Assembly: GCA_030462125.1 (NCBI GenBank) | Contig: JAKDZT010000007.1 | Coordinates: forward strand, 1-37,091 | DNA: 37,091 nucleotides | Source of the DNA: Tetragenococcus sp. | GTDB lineage: Bacteria; Bacillota; Bacilli; Lactobacillales; Enterococcaceae | Direction of reading: 5' to 3' | Part shown: positions 1 to 8,010 of the stretch, piece by piece | How the letters are laid out: every line of letters starts with the position of its first letter | How positions within the stretch are numbered: the stretch's first letter is position 1 | Translations under genes and position numbers: made by a program | Notes under the pieces: model-generated | Told to the model about the DNA's origin: nothing | The model's input: only the letters and a program-made list of their open reading frames with translations | Database searches by the model: none

Positions 1-53
1 TCTTTTAGTATACGTAAAAATTTGTAAAGTTAGGATGAAAAAGGAGGTCATAC

Positions 54-488
54 ATGAAGCGTTTTGATAGCTTTGAAAAAATTGCTAGTTTCATTGTTGA
101 TATCATGCTAGGATTTTTAGTTATTGTTGTTTTGATTGCGATGGGAATGGCAATTTATGATATTTTTACCCATGTAATAGAAATGTCTTCAATGAATGAA
201 CTTTATTATGTTATTGAAGAAATCGCTACTTGGTTTATCCTGTTGGAAGTATTTTTAATGTTGTTACGTTATGTGAAAGAAGGACATCACGTACCGGTTC
301 GCTATCTTATTTTAATTGGGATTACGGCGGTTTCTCGGAAACTTTTGCTAGAACATGGCGGAGGGTTAGATGCTTTAATGCTAGCTATCGCGATTTTAAT
401 TTTAGTCGTTGACTTGATTTTATTGGAAAGAGTACGATCGTTTCATACCCATAAACATTCGTCTAAAGAAGAAAATGAGGGCTCTTAA
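54..488 (+). CDS. psiE: PsiE family membrane protein
   Basis: A 144-residue integral membrane protein of the phosphate-starvation-inducible PsiE family, whose molecular function is not established. Four hydrophobic helices are visible at about residues 12-37, 50-72, 82-96 and 104-124. The conserved stretch around RYVKEGHHVPVRYLILIGIT, running into SRKLLLE, is the family hallmark. The C-terminus is short, hydrophilic and rich in His, Lys and Glu, and probably cytoplasmic. The ATG is set by AAGGAGG seven bases upstream. The gene appears to stand alone and ends in a bidirectional terminator shared with the opposing rarA/6S unit. Its promoter lies at or beyond the left edge, so control by phosphate cannot be judged here. 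Confidence 0.85.
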   Translation: MKRFDSFEKIASFIVDIMLGFLVIVVLIAMGMAIYDIFTHVIEMSSMNELYYVIEEIATWFILLEVFLMLLRYVKEGHHVPVRYLILIGITAVSRKLLLEHGGGLDALMLAIAILILVVDLILLERVRSFHTHKHSSKEENEGS

Positions 489-510
489 AAAACTCATGGA
501 CAGACAAAAA

Positions 511-547
511 AATCCCTTATCAAAAAATGATAAGGGGTTTATTTTTA
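511..547. terminator. bidirectional intrinsic terminator
   Basis: An 11-bp stem ATCCCTTATCA/TGATAAGGGGT (one G.T pair) with an A-rich loop. T-runs follow on both strands (TTTATTTTT on plus, ATTTTTTT on minus), so it can end psiE from the left and the 6S RNA/rarA unit from the right. Confidence 0.85.
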
Positions 548-575
548 AAAAGGTAATATCCGTTGATGCCGTTTA

Positions 576-749
576 TTGTCCTGGAGTATTGATCCCGCAA
601 AGTCTAAGCAGGTGGGTTCCATGGCCAACGTGTCGAGCTACCAAATGAAAAGGCGTGCTGCTAACGCTGGCACCTAACAGATCCCAATATATCAATAAAA
701 ATGTTCGGTCAATACTAAAATTGGATAACTCGTACATCACAGAATTCCC
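576..749 (-). ncRNA. ssrS: 6S RNA (6S-1/BsrA type)
   Basis: 6S RNA binds the housekeeping RNA polymerase holoenzyme by mimicking an open promoter and is itself transcribed into short product RNAs (pRNAs). The plus strand at 703-716 reads GTTCGGTCAATACT. From memory, the B. subtilis 6S-1 pRNA is GUUCGGUCAAAACU, so this is a 13/14 match; the template therefore lies on the minus strand, about 46 nt from the inferred 5' end, close to the position in B. subtilis. The gene has its own promoter, sits beside rarA (B. subtilis bsrA is also near yrvN/rarA), and its length of about 175 nt fits. The 3' segment can pair with the 5' end (CUUGGG with UCCAGG), giving a closing stem with internal loops. Both ends are estimates. 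The 75-aa ORF called here is a shadow. Confidence 0.8.
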
Positions 750-755
750 AAGCCC

Positions 756-784
756 ATAGTAGCATAAACTTTCAAATGTGGCAA
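756..784 (-). promoter_or_regulatory. 6S RNA promoter
   Basis: On the minus strand, TTGCCA, a 17-bp spacer, then TACTAT. This puts transcription start near 749, at the G-rich 5' end of the 6S RNA. It lies in the gap after the rarA stop codon, so 6S can be made independently of rarA. Confidence 0.6.
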
Positions 785-827
785 TAGAATAGCCGGTCAA
801 TTAGCAAAGTTTATTATGGTAGGCGTG

Positions 828-2099
828 TTATTTTTTCCAATCTTTTAATTGTTTATAACGCATTGCTAACGCTTTTTCATATTTTCCAGTTCCTTTAGGA
901 TGGTAATAAGAAGTGTTTTTTAATTTATCAGGTAAATACTGTTGGTTAACCCAAGCTTCTTGATAATCATGAGGATACTTGTAACCAACGCCGCGGTTTA
1001 AATCTTGAGCGCCCTTATAATGACTATCTCGTAAATGAGACGGAACATCTCCTGCTTTTCCAGCTTGCACATCCTTGAGTGCTTGATCTAATGCTGTATG
1101 AGCTGAATTTGACTTAGGGGATAAGCATAAATCAACGACTGCATCGGCTAGTGGAATCCGTGCTTCAGGTAAACCAATTTTTTCTGCTGCACGAACAGCT
1201 TCGACACAGCGGGCAGCCGCTTGGGGGTTAGCTAAACCAATATCTTCATAACCAATGACCATTAAACGTCGGCAAATGATAGCTAAATCACCAGCCTCAA
1301 CTAAACGAGCTAAATAATGCAAGGCAGCGTCTACATCACTACCTCGGATAGATTTTTGAAAAGCCGAAATAACATCATAATGGGCATCGCCGCCCTTGTC
1401 ATGCGTTAAGGCTTTTTTCTGGATACATTCTTCAATGATCGATAGAGTAATATGGATTTGTCCATTCTCATTAGCAGGCGTAGATTTAACGGCCAGTTCG
1501 AGGCCATTCAATACACTACGTAAATCCCCATTAGTTGCGCGACATAGATGTAATTTAGCATCTTCGTCTAAAGTGACAGGATAATTTCCTAAGCCACGTT
1601 CTTTATCAACTAAAGCAGCATCAAGTGCTTGTGCGAGATCTGTTTCAGTTAAAGGCAGCACTTCAAAAATTTGAGTTCGGCTTCTAATGGCCGGACTAAT
1701 TGTAATGTAAGGATTTTCTGTGGTAGCCCCAATCATAATAATTCTTCCACTTTCTAAATGGGGCAATAAAAAATCTTGTTTGGTTTTATCTAAGCGATGA
1801 ACTTCATCTAATAATAAAATGACTGTTCCACTCATTTTGGCTTCTTCTGCTACGATTTGTAGGTCTTTTTTAGTATCCGTTGCTGCATTAAGCATACGAA
1901 AAGCATATTGGGTAGTCCCAGCGATCGCACTAGCAATACTTGTTTTGCCGGTTCCTGGTGGTCCATATAAAATCATCGAAGACAGCATTTGAGCATCGAT
2001 CATGCGTCGAATAATTTTTCCATCACCAACCAAATGTTGTTGACCGACGACTTCATCTAAATTTTGTGGTCGCATGCGATAACTTAGAGGCTGTTGCAT
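828..2099 (-). CDS. rarA: Replication-associated recombination protein RarA (MgsA)
   Basis: A AAA+ ATPase of the RarA/MgsA (yeast Mgs1, human WRNIP1) family that acts at stalled replication forks and single-strand gaps. At 423 residues it has the usual family length. Walker A GPPGTGKT is at residues 46-53, Walker B LLLDEVHR at about 95-102, and sensor 1 GATTENP at 124-130. The C-terminal half carries the family tetramerisation region (IGLANPQAAARCVEA) and the GVGYKYPHDYQEAWVNQQYLP tail region. The ATG follows AAGGGG. Only the 6S RNA gene lies between it and the shared terminator, an arrangement resembling B. subtilis yrvN/bsrA. Confidence 0.95.
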   Translation of the reverse strand: MQQPLSYRMRPQNLDEVVGQQHLVGDGKIIRRMIDAQMLSSMILYGPPGTGKTSIASAIAGTTQYAFRMLNAATDTKKDLQIVAEEAKMSGTVILLLDEVHRLDKTKQDFLLPHLESGRIIMIGATTENPYITISPAIRSRTQIFEVLPLTETDLAQALDAALVDKERGLGNYPVTLDEDAKLHLCRATNGDLRSVLNGLELAVKSTPANENGQIHITLSIIEECIQKKALTHDKGGDAHYDVISAFQKSIRGSDVDAALHYLARLVEAGDLAIICRRLMVIGYEDIGLANPQAAARCVEAVRAAEKIGLPEARIPLADAVVDLCLSPKSNSAHTALDQALKDVQAGKAGDVPSHLRDSHYKGAQDLNRGVGYKYPHDYQEAWVNQQYLPDKLKNTSYYHPKGTGKYEKALAMRYKQLKDWKK

Positions 2100-2231
2100 G
2101 GTTCCCCTTCTTTCTTTTCTTATTTTTAACAGTATAACATATTAGACGATTCTTTATTAAAGAGCAGAGGCTTTAAAGTTACATAAGTTTATAAGCATTC
2201 AACATCATAGGAACTGAGACAGAGAGGGGTC

Positions 2232-2393
2232 CTACACTAGTTTTTCCAATTTCTAGGGTCCCTTTTCTAAACTTACACTAGTTTTCCCAAATTCTAGGGT
2301 TACTTTTCAGAACCTACTCTAGTTTTCCAAATTCTAGAGTCCCTTTTCGAAACCTATCCTAGTTTTCCTAATTTCTAGAGCTACTTTCGAGAA
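2232..2393. repeat. Array A: four ~41-bp imperfect tandem repeats
   Basis: Four copies of a 40-41 bp unit, each starting near CTAGTTTTCCAAATTCTAG. The first CTAG of each unit is at 2237, 2278, 2319 and 2359 (steps 41, 41, 40), and a second CTAG follows 15-16 bp later. Between units lies a pyrimidine-rich ACTTTTC/CCCTTTTC segment. The CTAG pairs give each unit weak dyad symmetry. The array lies between divergent rarA and mpg. No ORF of note runs through it. Confidence 0.85.
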
Positions 2394-2536
2394 ATGCTCT
2401 CTACCTTTGGGAAAATAAGGTCGTTGCCATTAGTAGCTGTCACGGTCTAATGACAAATAACAACTTTTTTTCTCACCACCACTATAAACCTCAATAAATT
2501 TTATACTTAGAGACTTTAAGTAGCAATAAATAAAGG

Positions 2537-2566
2537 TTGGCGCGAACGTGATGTTTTGTGTATGAT
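2537..2566 (+). promoter_or_regulatory. mpg promoter
   Basis: TTGGCG, an 18-bp spacer, then TATGAT. Predicted start is near 2573, at the very edge of the ribosome site. This leaves an extremely short 5' leader for the mpg-prmA-rsmE operon. Confidence 0.5.
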
Positions 2567-2582
2567 GGAATAGGTGATACAA

Positions 2583-3236
2583 ATGGAAGAAACAATAAAA
2601 ATTTTTGAAACAAGTTCGACGGTCGATATTGCTCGTTTTTTGGTGGGAATGTACCTTGAACATGAAACACCTCAAGGAAAACTAGGAGGGTATATTGTCG
2701 ATTGTGAGGCCTATTTAGGACCAGATGATAGGGCAGCTCATAGTTATGGAATGAAAAAGACCCCTAGATTAAAAGCGATGTATCAAAAGCCCGGCACGAT
2801 TTATTTATATACAATGCATACGCATTTAATTTTGAATATGGTGACACAACCAGAAGGAACTCCCCAAGGTGTGATGATTCGTGCTATTGAGCCTGTAGAA
2901 GGGAAAGAACGGATGGAAGAAAAACGAGCGAAAACAGGACGTGATGTTTCTAATGGTCCTGGTAAATTAGTGGAAGCTTTAGGGATCCCCAAAGATCTTT
3001 ATGGGCAATCGATTTTTTCTAGCACTTTACATTTGGTACCAGAAAGGCGGAAAGTTCCTAAAAAAATAGAAGAAATCCCGCGTGTGGGCATTCCCAACAA
3101 AGGAAAGTGGACGGATATGCCCTTACGCTTTGTTGCTAAGGGGAATCCTTATATAACGAAAATTCGACGCCAACAAATTGATCCTGAAGGCGGTTGGCAA
3201 GATTCTAACTATCAATTGGAGGATGATCACAGATGA
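2583..3236 (+). CDS. mpg: DNA-3-methyladenine glycosylase (AAG/MPG family)
   Basis: A base-excision-repair glycosylase that removes alkylated purines such as 3-methyladenine and hypoxanthine. The segment YIVDCEAYLGPDDRAAHSYG followed by MKKTPR is the family core, with the catalytic Glu at residue 42 of my start. GTIYLYTMHTHLILNMVTQ matches the DNA-intercalating Tyr region, and GVMIRAIEPVEG and SNGPGKL are also typical. At 217 residues it is of normal size. The track starts at a GTG at 2574, but AGGTGAT lies seven bases before the ATG at 2583, so I choose that. The stop overlaps the prmA start, indicating translational coupling in mpg-prmA-rsmE. Confidence 0.92.
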   Translation: MEETIKIFETSSTVDIARFLVGMYLEHETPQGKLGGYIVDCEAYLGPDDRAAHSYGMKKTPRLKAMYQKPGTIYLYTMHTHLILNMVTQPEGTPQGVMIRAIEPVEGKERMEEKRAKTGRDVSNGPGKLVEALGIPKDLYGQSIFSSTLHLVPERRKVPKKIEEIPRVGIPNKGKWTDMPLRFVAKGNPYITKIRRQQIDPEGGWQDSNYQLEDDHR

Positions 3237-4177
3237 AATGGAATGAAATCAAAGTAGAAACGGCTAGCGAAGCGGTTGAAGCGGTAGCTAATATTTTAAT
3301 GGAAGCAGGCGCAAGCGGCGTCGCAATTGAAGACGCCAAGGATGTTGACAACTTTTCCGGTGACGGTTTTGGTGAAATTATCGATCCAGAAATGATTACT
3401 TCGCTGACAGAAGGAGCTTATGTTAAAGCTTATTTCCCTGAAACAATTTTTGTTCCTGAAATTTTGCCAACAATCAAAGAAAGAATCAATAAATTACCTG
3501 ACTTTGGCTTACCGATCGGTAAAAATGAAGTCAGCGTAACAGAAGTTGCGGAAAAAGATTGGGCTACGGCTTGGAAAAAGTACTATCATCCTGTACGAAT
3601 TTCACGGTTTTTGACGATTAAACCCAGCTGGGAAGAATATCAAACCTTAGATCCCAAAGAACAGGTGATTGCTTTAGATCCAGGAATGGCGTTTGGCACG
3701 GGCACTCATCCCACCACTCGTTTAACTTTGCAAGCTTTGGAGACAACTTTGCGAGGGAGTGAAACGGTCCTTGACGTAGGAACAGGGTCGGGTGTATTAA
3801 GTATTGCTGCTAGTTTTTTAGGGGCCAAAGAAATACTTGCTTATGATTTAGATGAAGTAGCAGTTAGAGCAGCCAAAGAAAATATTGCGCTTAATCCATC
3901 TGCGAAAAATATTCAGGTTGAGGTGAATGATTTGCTCTCTGATGTAGATCAAAAAGCCGATGTGATTGTGGCCAATATTTTAGCTGATATTATTATCAAA
4001 ATGCTACCAGATGCTTGGCGCTTATTAAAAACAAATGGCACGTTCATTATATCAGGAATTATCGAAGCCAAAAAACAAACTGTTATGGAAGCAATGCAAG
4101 AACAAGGATTTATTATCGATCAAATCTTTCAACAAAAGGACTGGTACGCTTTAACCTTTAAAAAAGTGGAGGAATAA
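3233..4177 (+). CDS. prmA: Ribosomal protein L11 methyltransferase PrmA
   Basis: A cytoplasmic S-adenosylmethionine-dependent enzyme that methylates lysines and the N-terminus of ribosomal protein L11. At 314 residues it has the expected length. The N-terminal ferredoxin-like substrate-recognition domain covers about residues 1-95. The Rossmann methyltransferase domain follows, with GMAFGTGTHPTT (151-162) and the SAM-binding motif VLDVGTGSG (179-187). NILADII near residue 250 corresponds to the catalytic-loop motif of the family. The ATG overlaps the mpg stop (ATGA) and uses GGAGG inside mpg. Five bases separate it from rsmE, a common neighbour of prmA in Bacillota. Confidence 0.95.
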   Translation: MKWNEIKVETASEAVEAVANILMEAGASGVAIEDAKDVDNFSGDGFGEIIDPEMITSLTEGAYVKAYFPETIFVPEILPTIKERINKLPDFGLPIGKNEVSVTEVAEKDWATAWKKYYHPVRISRFLTIKPSWEEYQTLDPKEQVIALDPGMAFGTGTHPTTRLTLQALETTLRGSETVLDVGTGSGVLSIAASFLGAKEILAYDLDEVAVRAAKENIALNPSAKNIQVEVNDLLSDVDQKADVIVANILADIIIKMLPDAWRLLKTNGTFIISGIIEAKKQTVMEAMQEQGFIIDQIFQQKDWYALTFKKVEE

Positions 4178-4182
4178 CTGAA

Positions 4183-4938
4183 ATGCAGCGCTACTTTACT
4201 GATGAAATATATGAACAAAAGAGCACTTATCTACTAAGTGGCGAGACCTATCATCATATTACCCATGTGATGCGTATGAAAGAAGACGATCTTTTTTATT
4301 TGGTCTTTTCTAACCAAGTAACGATCCAAGCCAGAATCACTTCTATTACCGACCAAAAAGTGTATGTTAAGGAAGTGGCGAAAGAAAGGCAAGAAAAGGA
4401 ACTACCTTTAAGCATAACAATCGCTTGTGGTTATCCTAAGGGAGATAAATTTGATTGGATTGTACAAAAAGCGACAGAATTAGGAGCAACTGACTTTATT
4501 GGCTTTCCTGCGAAAACTTCAATCGTGAAATGGGATCAGAAAAAATTAGCTAAAAAACAGCAAAGGTTAACAAAAATTGCCCAAGAAGCAGCTGAACAAT
4601 CGCAACGGAGCTTTATCCCTGAAGTGACTCTTTTAGCAAAAGAAAAAGAATTTTTAACCCTTTTTTCACAATTTGACTATATCTTAGTTGCTTATGAAGA
4701 AGCTGCCAAACAAGACGAAACCGCTTCGTTAGCTAAATTATTACAAGAAGTTCAGCCTAAGAGTCGGATATTAGCTATTTTTGGGCCCGAAGGCGGTTTT
4801 TTACCAGAAGAGGTGGCTACTTTTAAACAAAACCAAGCAGTGCTTTGTGGGCTAGGTCCTAGAATCTTACGGGCAGAGACTGCGCCATTATACTTATTAA
4901 GCGCTGTTAGCTATCACTTAGAACTTCTTAATAAATAG
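4183..4938 (+). CDS. rsmE: 16S rRNA m3U1498 methyltransferase RsmE
   Basis: A SPOUT-class RNA methyltransferase that N3-methylates U1498 of 16S rRNA. Its 251 residues comprise an N-terminal PUA-like RNA-binding domain (about 1-70) and a knotted SPOUT domain. The SAM-binding knot is visible as IFGPEGGF (near residue 204) and LGPRILRAETAPLYLLSA (near 226-243). KATELGATDFIGF is the usual mid-domain motif. The gene directly follows prmA and probably ends the mpg-prmA-rsmE transcript, at one or both hairpins found between it and rel. Confidence 0.95.
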   Translation: MQRYFTDEIYEQKSTYLLSGETYHHITHVMRMKEDDLFYLVFSNQVTIQARITSITDQKVYVKEVAKERQEKELPLSITIACGYPKGDKFDWIVQKATELGATDFIGFPAKTSIVKWDQKKLAKKQQRLTKIAQEAAEQSQRSFIPEVTLLAKEKEFLTLFSQFDYILVAYEEAAKQDETASLAKLLQEVQPKSRILAIFGPEGGFLPEEVATFKQNQAVLCGLGPRILRAETAPLYLLSAVSYHLELLNK

Positions 4939-4947
4939 AGCGAATGT

Positions 4948-4977
4948 TTGAAAAAAACCAAGAACTTATTGTATAAT
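4948..4977 (+). promoter_or_regulatory. promoter downstream of rsmE
   Basis: TTGAAA, an 18-bp spacer, then TATAAT, beginning 10 bp after the rsmE stop. Predicted start is near 4984, just before the first of two terminator-like hairpins. It could serve rel by read-through or produce a short RNA of about 55-60 nt. Confidence 0.55.
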
Positions 4978-4990
4978 AAGAGTGTTAGTT

Positions 4991-5041
4991 AGCAAGAACA
5001 AGCGCTTTTTAGCCGAGCGTTTGTTTGCTTTTTTCTTTTTT
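4991..5041 (+). terminator. terminator-like hairpin 1 upstream of rel
   Basis: AGCAAgAACAAGCGC can pair with GCGTTTGTTtGCTT across a short loop, and the sequence continues TTTTTTCTTTTTT. It looks like a strong intrinsic terminator, either for the rsmE operon or for the short transcript from the promoter just before it. Confidence 0.65.
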
Positions 5042-5050
5042 GTATATAAA
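5021..5050 (+). promoter_or_regulatory. possible rel-proximal promoter
   Basis: TTGTTT, an 18-bp spacer, then TATAAA. Predicted start is near 5057, right before the second hairpin. The -35 overlaps the right arm of hairpin 1. The match is modest. Confidence 0.3.
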
Positions 5051-5061
5051 TAAGTCAAAGT

Positions 5062-5090
5062 GTCTGGGTTAAAATTACCCAGACCTTTTT
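5062..5090 (+). terminator. terminator/attenuator hairpin in the rel leader
   Basis: A perfect 8-bp stem GTCTGGGT/ACCCAGAC with a 7-nt loop, followed by CTTTTT. It sits only a few bases before the rel ribosome site (AAGGAGG, about 5094-5100). Any transcript reaching rel from upstream must pass it. Confidence 0.75.
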
Positions 5091-5106
5091 AACAAGGAGG
5101 GTCAAC

Positions 5107-7317
5107 ATGGCAAAAGACAGTGTGATATCAGGACCTAGCGTCATAAAATTAGTCGCGTATTACATGAGCGAGGAGCATACTGATTTTGTAAAACAAGCCT
5201 TTGAATATGCGGCAGACGCGCATAAAGAACAATATCGCAAATCAGGGGAATCTTACATCGTTCATCCAGTACAAGTTGCTGGCATTTTAGCTGAATTACA
5301 TATGGATCCACACACAATTGCCGCTGGCTTTTTACACGATGTGGTTGAAGATACGGATGTGACCATAGAGGATCTGCAAGCTGAATTTGGCGAAGACGTC
5401 GCTATGATTGTGGATGGCGTGACAAAACTTGGGAAAATCAAATATAAGTCCCATGAAGAACAATTAGCTGAAAACCACCGGAAAATGCTTTTAGCTATGG
5501 CTCAAGACTTGCGAGTTATTATGGTAAAATTAGCGGATCGTTTGCATAATATGCGTACGCTAAAACACCTTAGAGATGACAAGCAACGAAGGATTGCCCG
5601 AGAAACCTTAGAAATTTATGCGCCTTTAGCGGATCGTTTAGGGATTAGCCGAATAAAATGGGAACTAGAAGACCTCTCGTTGCGTTACCTAAATCCTAAA
5701 CAATACTATCGAATTGTCCATTTGATGCAATCTAAGCGTGAAGAACGGGAAAAATATGTCGCCCAAGCCGTAGAGGAAATCCGTGTTGCTACCGAAGAGT
5801 TGGATATTTACGGTGAAATTTACGGACGGCCAAAACATATTTACTCGGTTTACCGTAAGATGGTCGATAAGAAGAAACAATTTGACGAAATTTATGACTT
5901 ATTAGCGATTCGTGTGATTGTTGATTCCATCAAGGATTGTTATGCGGTACTCGGAGCCATTCATACCAAATGGAAACCACTGCCTGGGCGTTTCAAAGAT
6001 TATATTGCTATGCCTAAGGCGAATATGTATCAGTCCATTCATACCACCGTCATTGGGCCTCACGGTAATCCAGTAGAAGTTCAAATCCGTACCCATCAGA
6101 TGCATGAAATTGCAGAATTTGGGGTTGCTGCTCACTGGGCCTATAAAGAAGGTTATACAGACAAACTCCAACCAAATGAAATGACAAATCAAGTTGGCTG
6201 GTTTAAAGAGCTATTAGAATTACAAGATGAGAGTTTTGACGCTTCTGATTTTATGGAAAGTGTCAAAGGGGATATTTTCAGCGACAAAGTGTATGTATTC
6301 ACGCCTAAAGGGGACGTCTCTGAATTACCAAAAGGGTCAGGGCCTTTAGATTTTGCTTACCATGTTCATACAGATGTTGGTAATAAAACAGTCGGAGTAA
6401 AAATTAACGGCAAGATGGCCCAACTTGATTATAAACTGAAAAATGGGGATATTGTAGAAATACTGACCTCGCCAAACTCTTTTGGTCCAAGTCGAGATTG
6501 GTTAAAATTTGTAGCTACAAGTAAGGCAAGAAATAAAATCAAACGCTTCTTTAAAGCCCAAGATCGTGATGAAAACATCGAAAAAGGGCGTAGCATGTTG
6601 GTTAAAGCATTACAAGAAATGAATTTTTCAGCCAAAGAAATGCTAGCTAAAGCTAAAATACAAGAAGTACTAGAACGCTACAACTACCATACAGAAGATG
6701 ATCTGTACGCTGCTGTCGGTTACGGTGAGCTCAGCCCGGTGACTTTAGCCAATCGGTTGACTGAAGAACAGCGCCGTAAACGGCAAGAAGAAGCGGAAAA
6801 ACAACGCGTGCAAGATATGGTTAATAGTGACAACAAAGAGCCGGAAAAAATGAAAATCCGGCATGACGGGGGCGTGGTCATCCAAGGCGTGCAAAATTTA
6901 CTCATTCGTATCAGTCATTGCTGTAACCCAGTGCCAGGCGATGAAATCGTCGGTTATATTACAAAAGGGCGGGGCGTGTCTATCCATCGAAAAGACTGTC
7001 CTAATGTACAAAATTCTTCACAAATGCAAGATCGTTTAATTGAAGTTGAATGGGAAGATGCCAGTAATACGAGTAAAGAATATAACACCGATATCGAAGT
7101 TCACGGTTATGACCGTTCGGGTCTGTTGAATGATATTTTACAAGCAGCCACTTCACAAAATTATCGCATTGTTAATGTAGAAGCACGTTCCAATAAAGAA
7201 AAAACCACAACCATCCGAATCACCATTGCAATTAAAAATCTTTCACATCTACAATCAATTGTTGATAAAATCAAACAAGTTCCAGATATATACAGCGTTC
7301 ATCGTTTGAAAGGATAG
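5107..7317 (+). CDS. relA: Bifunctional (p)ppGpp synthetase/hydrolase Rel
   Basis: A long RelA/SpoT homologue that makes and degrades (p)ppGpp, the stringent-response alarmone, on starved ribosomes. The 736 residues show, in order, an HD hydrolase domain (HD at 77-78 in FLHDVVEDT, and [12 protein letters not shown]), a synthetase domain ([21 protein letters not shown]), a TGS domain ([27 protein letters not shown]), a zinc-finger/CC region ([22 protein letters not shown]) and a C-terminal ACT domain ([17 protein letters not shown]). The intact HD motif supports hydrolase activity. The ATG follows AAGGAGG. dtd starts four bases after the stop, the usual rel-dtd operon. The leader holds two terminator-like hairpins, suggesting regulated read-through. 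Confidence 0.96.
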   Translation: MAKDSVISGPSVIKLVAYYMSEEHTDFVKQAFEYAADAHKEQYRKSGESYIVHPVQVAGILAELHMDPHTIAAGFLHDVVEDTDVTIEDLQAEFGEDVAMIVDGVTKLGKIKYKSHEEQLAENHRKMLLAMAQDLRVIMVKLADRLHNMRTLKHLRDDKQRRIARETLEIYAPLADRLGISRIKWELEDLSLRYLNPKQYYRIVHLMQSKREEREKYVAQAVEEIRVATEELDIYGEIYGRPKHIYSVYRKMVDKKKQFDEIYDLLAIRVIVDSIKDCYAVLGAIHTKWKPLPGRFKDYIAMPKANMYQSIHTTVIGPHGNPVEVQIRTHQMHEIAEFGVAAHWAYKEGYTDKLQPNEMTNQVGWFKELLELQDESFDASDFMESVKGDIFSDKVYVFTPKGDVSELPKGSGPLDFAYHVHTDVGNKTVGVKINGKMAQLDYKLKNGDIVEILTSPNSFGPSRDWLKFVATSKARNKIKRFFKAQDRDENIEKGRSMLVKALQEMNFSAKEMLAKAKIQEVLERYNYHTEDDLYAAVGYGELSPVTLANRLTEEQRRKRQEEAEKQRVQDMVNSDNKEPEKMKIRHDGGVVIQGVQNLLIRISHCCNPVPGDEIVGYITKGRGVSIHRKDCPNVQNSSQMQDRLIEVEWEDASNTSKEYNTDIEVHGYDRSGLLNDILQAATSQNYRIVNVEARSNKEKTTTIRITIAIKNLSHLQSIVDKIKQVPDIYSVHRLKG

Positions 7318-7321
7318 GGTT

Positions 7322-7771
7322 ATGAAAGCAGTAGTACAAAGAGTGAAAAAAGCGAGTGTTAGCATTAATGAAACAACTGTAGGACAAATTGAACAAGGGT
7401 TCATGATTTTACTAGGCATTCACGAAGAAGATACGCAAGAAGATGTAGACTATTTAGTAAAAAAAATAGCTAAACTACGCGTTTTTGAAGATGAAAATGG
7501 CAAGCTGAATTTAAGTATTGCTGCAGTTGGCGGCAGTATTTTAAGTGTTTCGCAGTTTACTTTATATGCGGATACTAAAAAAGGAAACCGTCCCAGTTTT
7601 ATTAAAGCAGCTTCTCCCCAAACCGCAGTTCCTTTATACGAAGCTTTTAATCAAGGATTAAGTCAGCAAGGAATTTCTGTGGTAACAGGAGAGTTTGGCG
7701 CGGATATGCAAGTTTCCTTGGTTAATGATGGTCCAGTGACTATTATTTATGACACCAGAGAAAAAGCGTAA
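7322..7771 (+). CDS. dtd: D-aminoacyl-tRNA deacylase
   Basis: A homodimeric cytoplasmic editing enzyme that hydrolyses D-aminoacyl-tRNAs (and glycine mischarged on tRNA-Ala), using the tRNA terminal 2'-OH. The 149 residues match the family. The SQFTLYAD motif (about residues 78-85) and the cross-subunit Gly-Pro motif NDGPVTI near residue 139 are both present, as is KGNRPSF. It follows rel by four bases and shares its transcript, which ends at a long hairpin about 60 bp downstream. Confidence 0.96.
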   Translation: MKAVVQRVKKASVSINETTVGQIEQGFMILLGIHEEDTQEDVDYLVKKIAKLRVFEDENGKLNLSIAAVGGSILSVSQFTLYADTKKGNRPSFIKAASPQTAVPLYEAFNQGLSQQGISVVTGEFGADMQVSLVNDGPVTIIYDTREKA

Positions 7772-7824
7772 AAAAGCTGGTTCAAAAGTTTTTTATCTGA
7801 GTAAAAATTAGTAGCAAGTCTTAT

Positions 7825-7884
7825 AATTCTAGTGTGGGTAAGCAAGAGTCATAATTTTTTGCTTATTCGTACTAGAATTTTTTC
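7825..7884 (+). terminator. rel-dtd terminator
   Basis: A long hairpin: AATTCTAGT pairs with ACTAGAATT, with an inner AAGCAA/TTGCTT helix, followed by a run of Ts. Confidence 0.75.
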
Positions 7885-7903
7885 ATTTGTAACTTAAAAA
7901 CGA

Positions 7904-7932
7904 TTGTAAGCGCTTTATAAATGTGAGATAAT
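7904..7932 (+). promoter_or_regulatory. pckA promoter with overlapping cre site
   Basis: TTGTAA, a 17-bp spacer, then GATAAT. The sequence TGTAAGCGCTTTAT (7905-7918) matches the CcpA catabolite-responsive element consensus TGWNANCGNTNWCA at nearly all positions and spans the -35 and spacer. CcpA bound here should block transcription, giving glucose repression of pckA, as expected for a gluconeogenic gene. Confidence 0.7.
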
Positions 7933-8010
7933 AAAAGAGTAGGGAAATTGGCTTTCTTTATTAATAATATTTTTGAGTTTTATAATTATTAGAATGAAAG
8001 GAGTTTGTTT

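Larger units (their letters stand above)
2100..2582. other. rarA-mpg divergent intergenic region
   Basis: This gap of about 480 bp holds the rarA ribosome site and a likely minus-strand -10 (TATACT) near 2135, repeat array A, then an imperfect inverted repeat (TTGCCATTAG with CTAATGACAA, about 2423-2457) followed by a T-run, and finally the mpg promoter. The 81-aa minus-strand ORF reported here has no recognisable features and I leave it out. Confidence 0.6.

Noticed and set aside
573-800. 75-aa minus-strand ORF
   Set aside because: It runs through the 6S RNA and its promoter, lacks a ribosome site and shows no protein family features.
2430-2675. 81-aa minus-strand ORF upstream of and overlapping mpg
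   Set aside because: It overlaps the start of a well-supported gene, has no ribosome site and the composition is non-protein-like.
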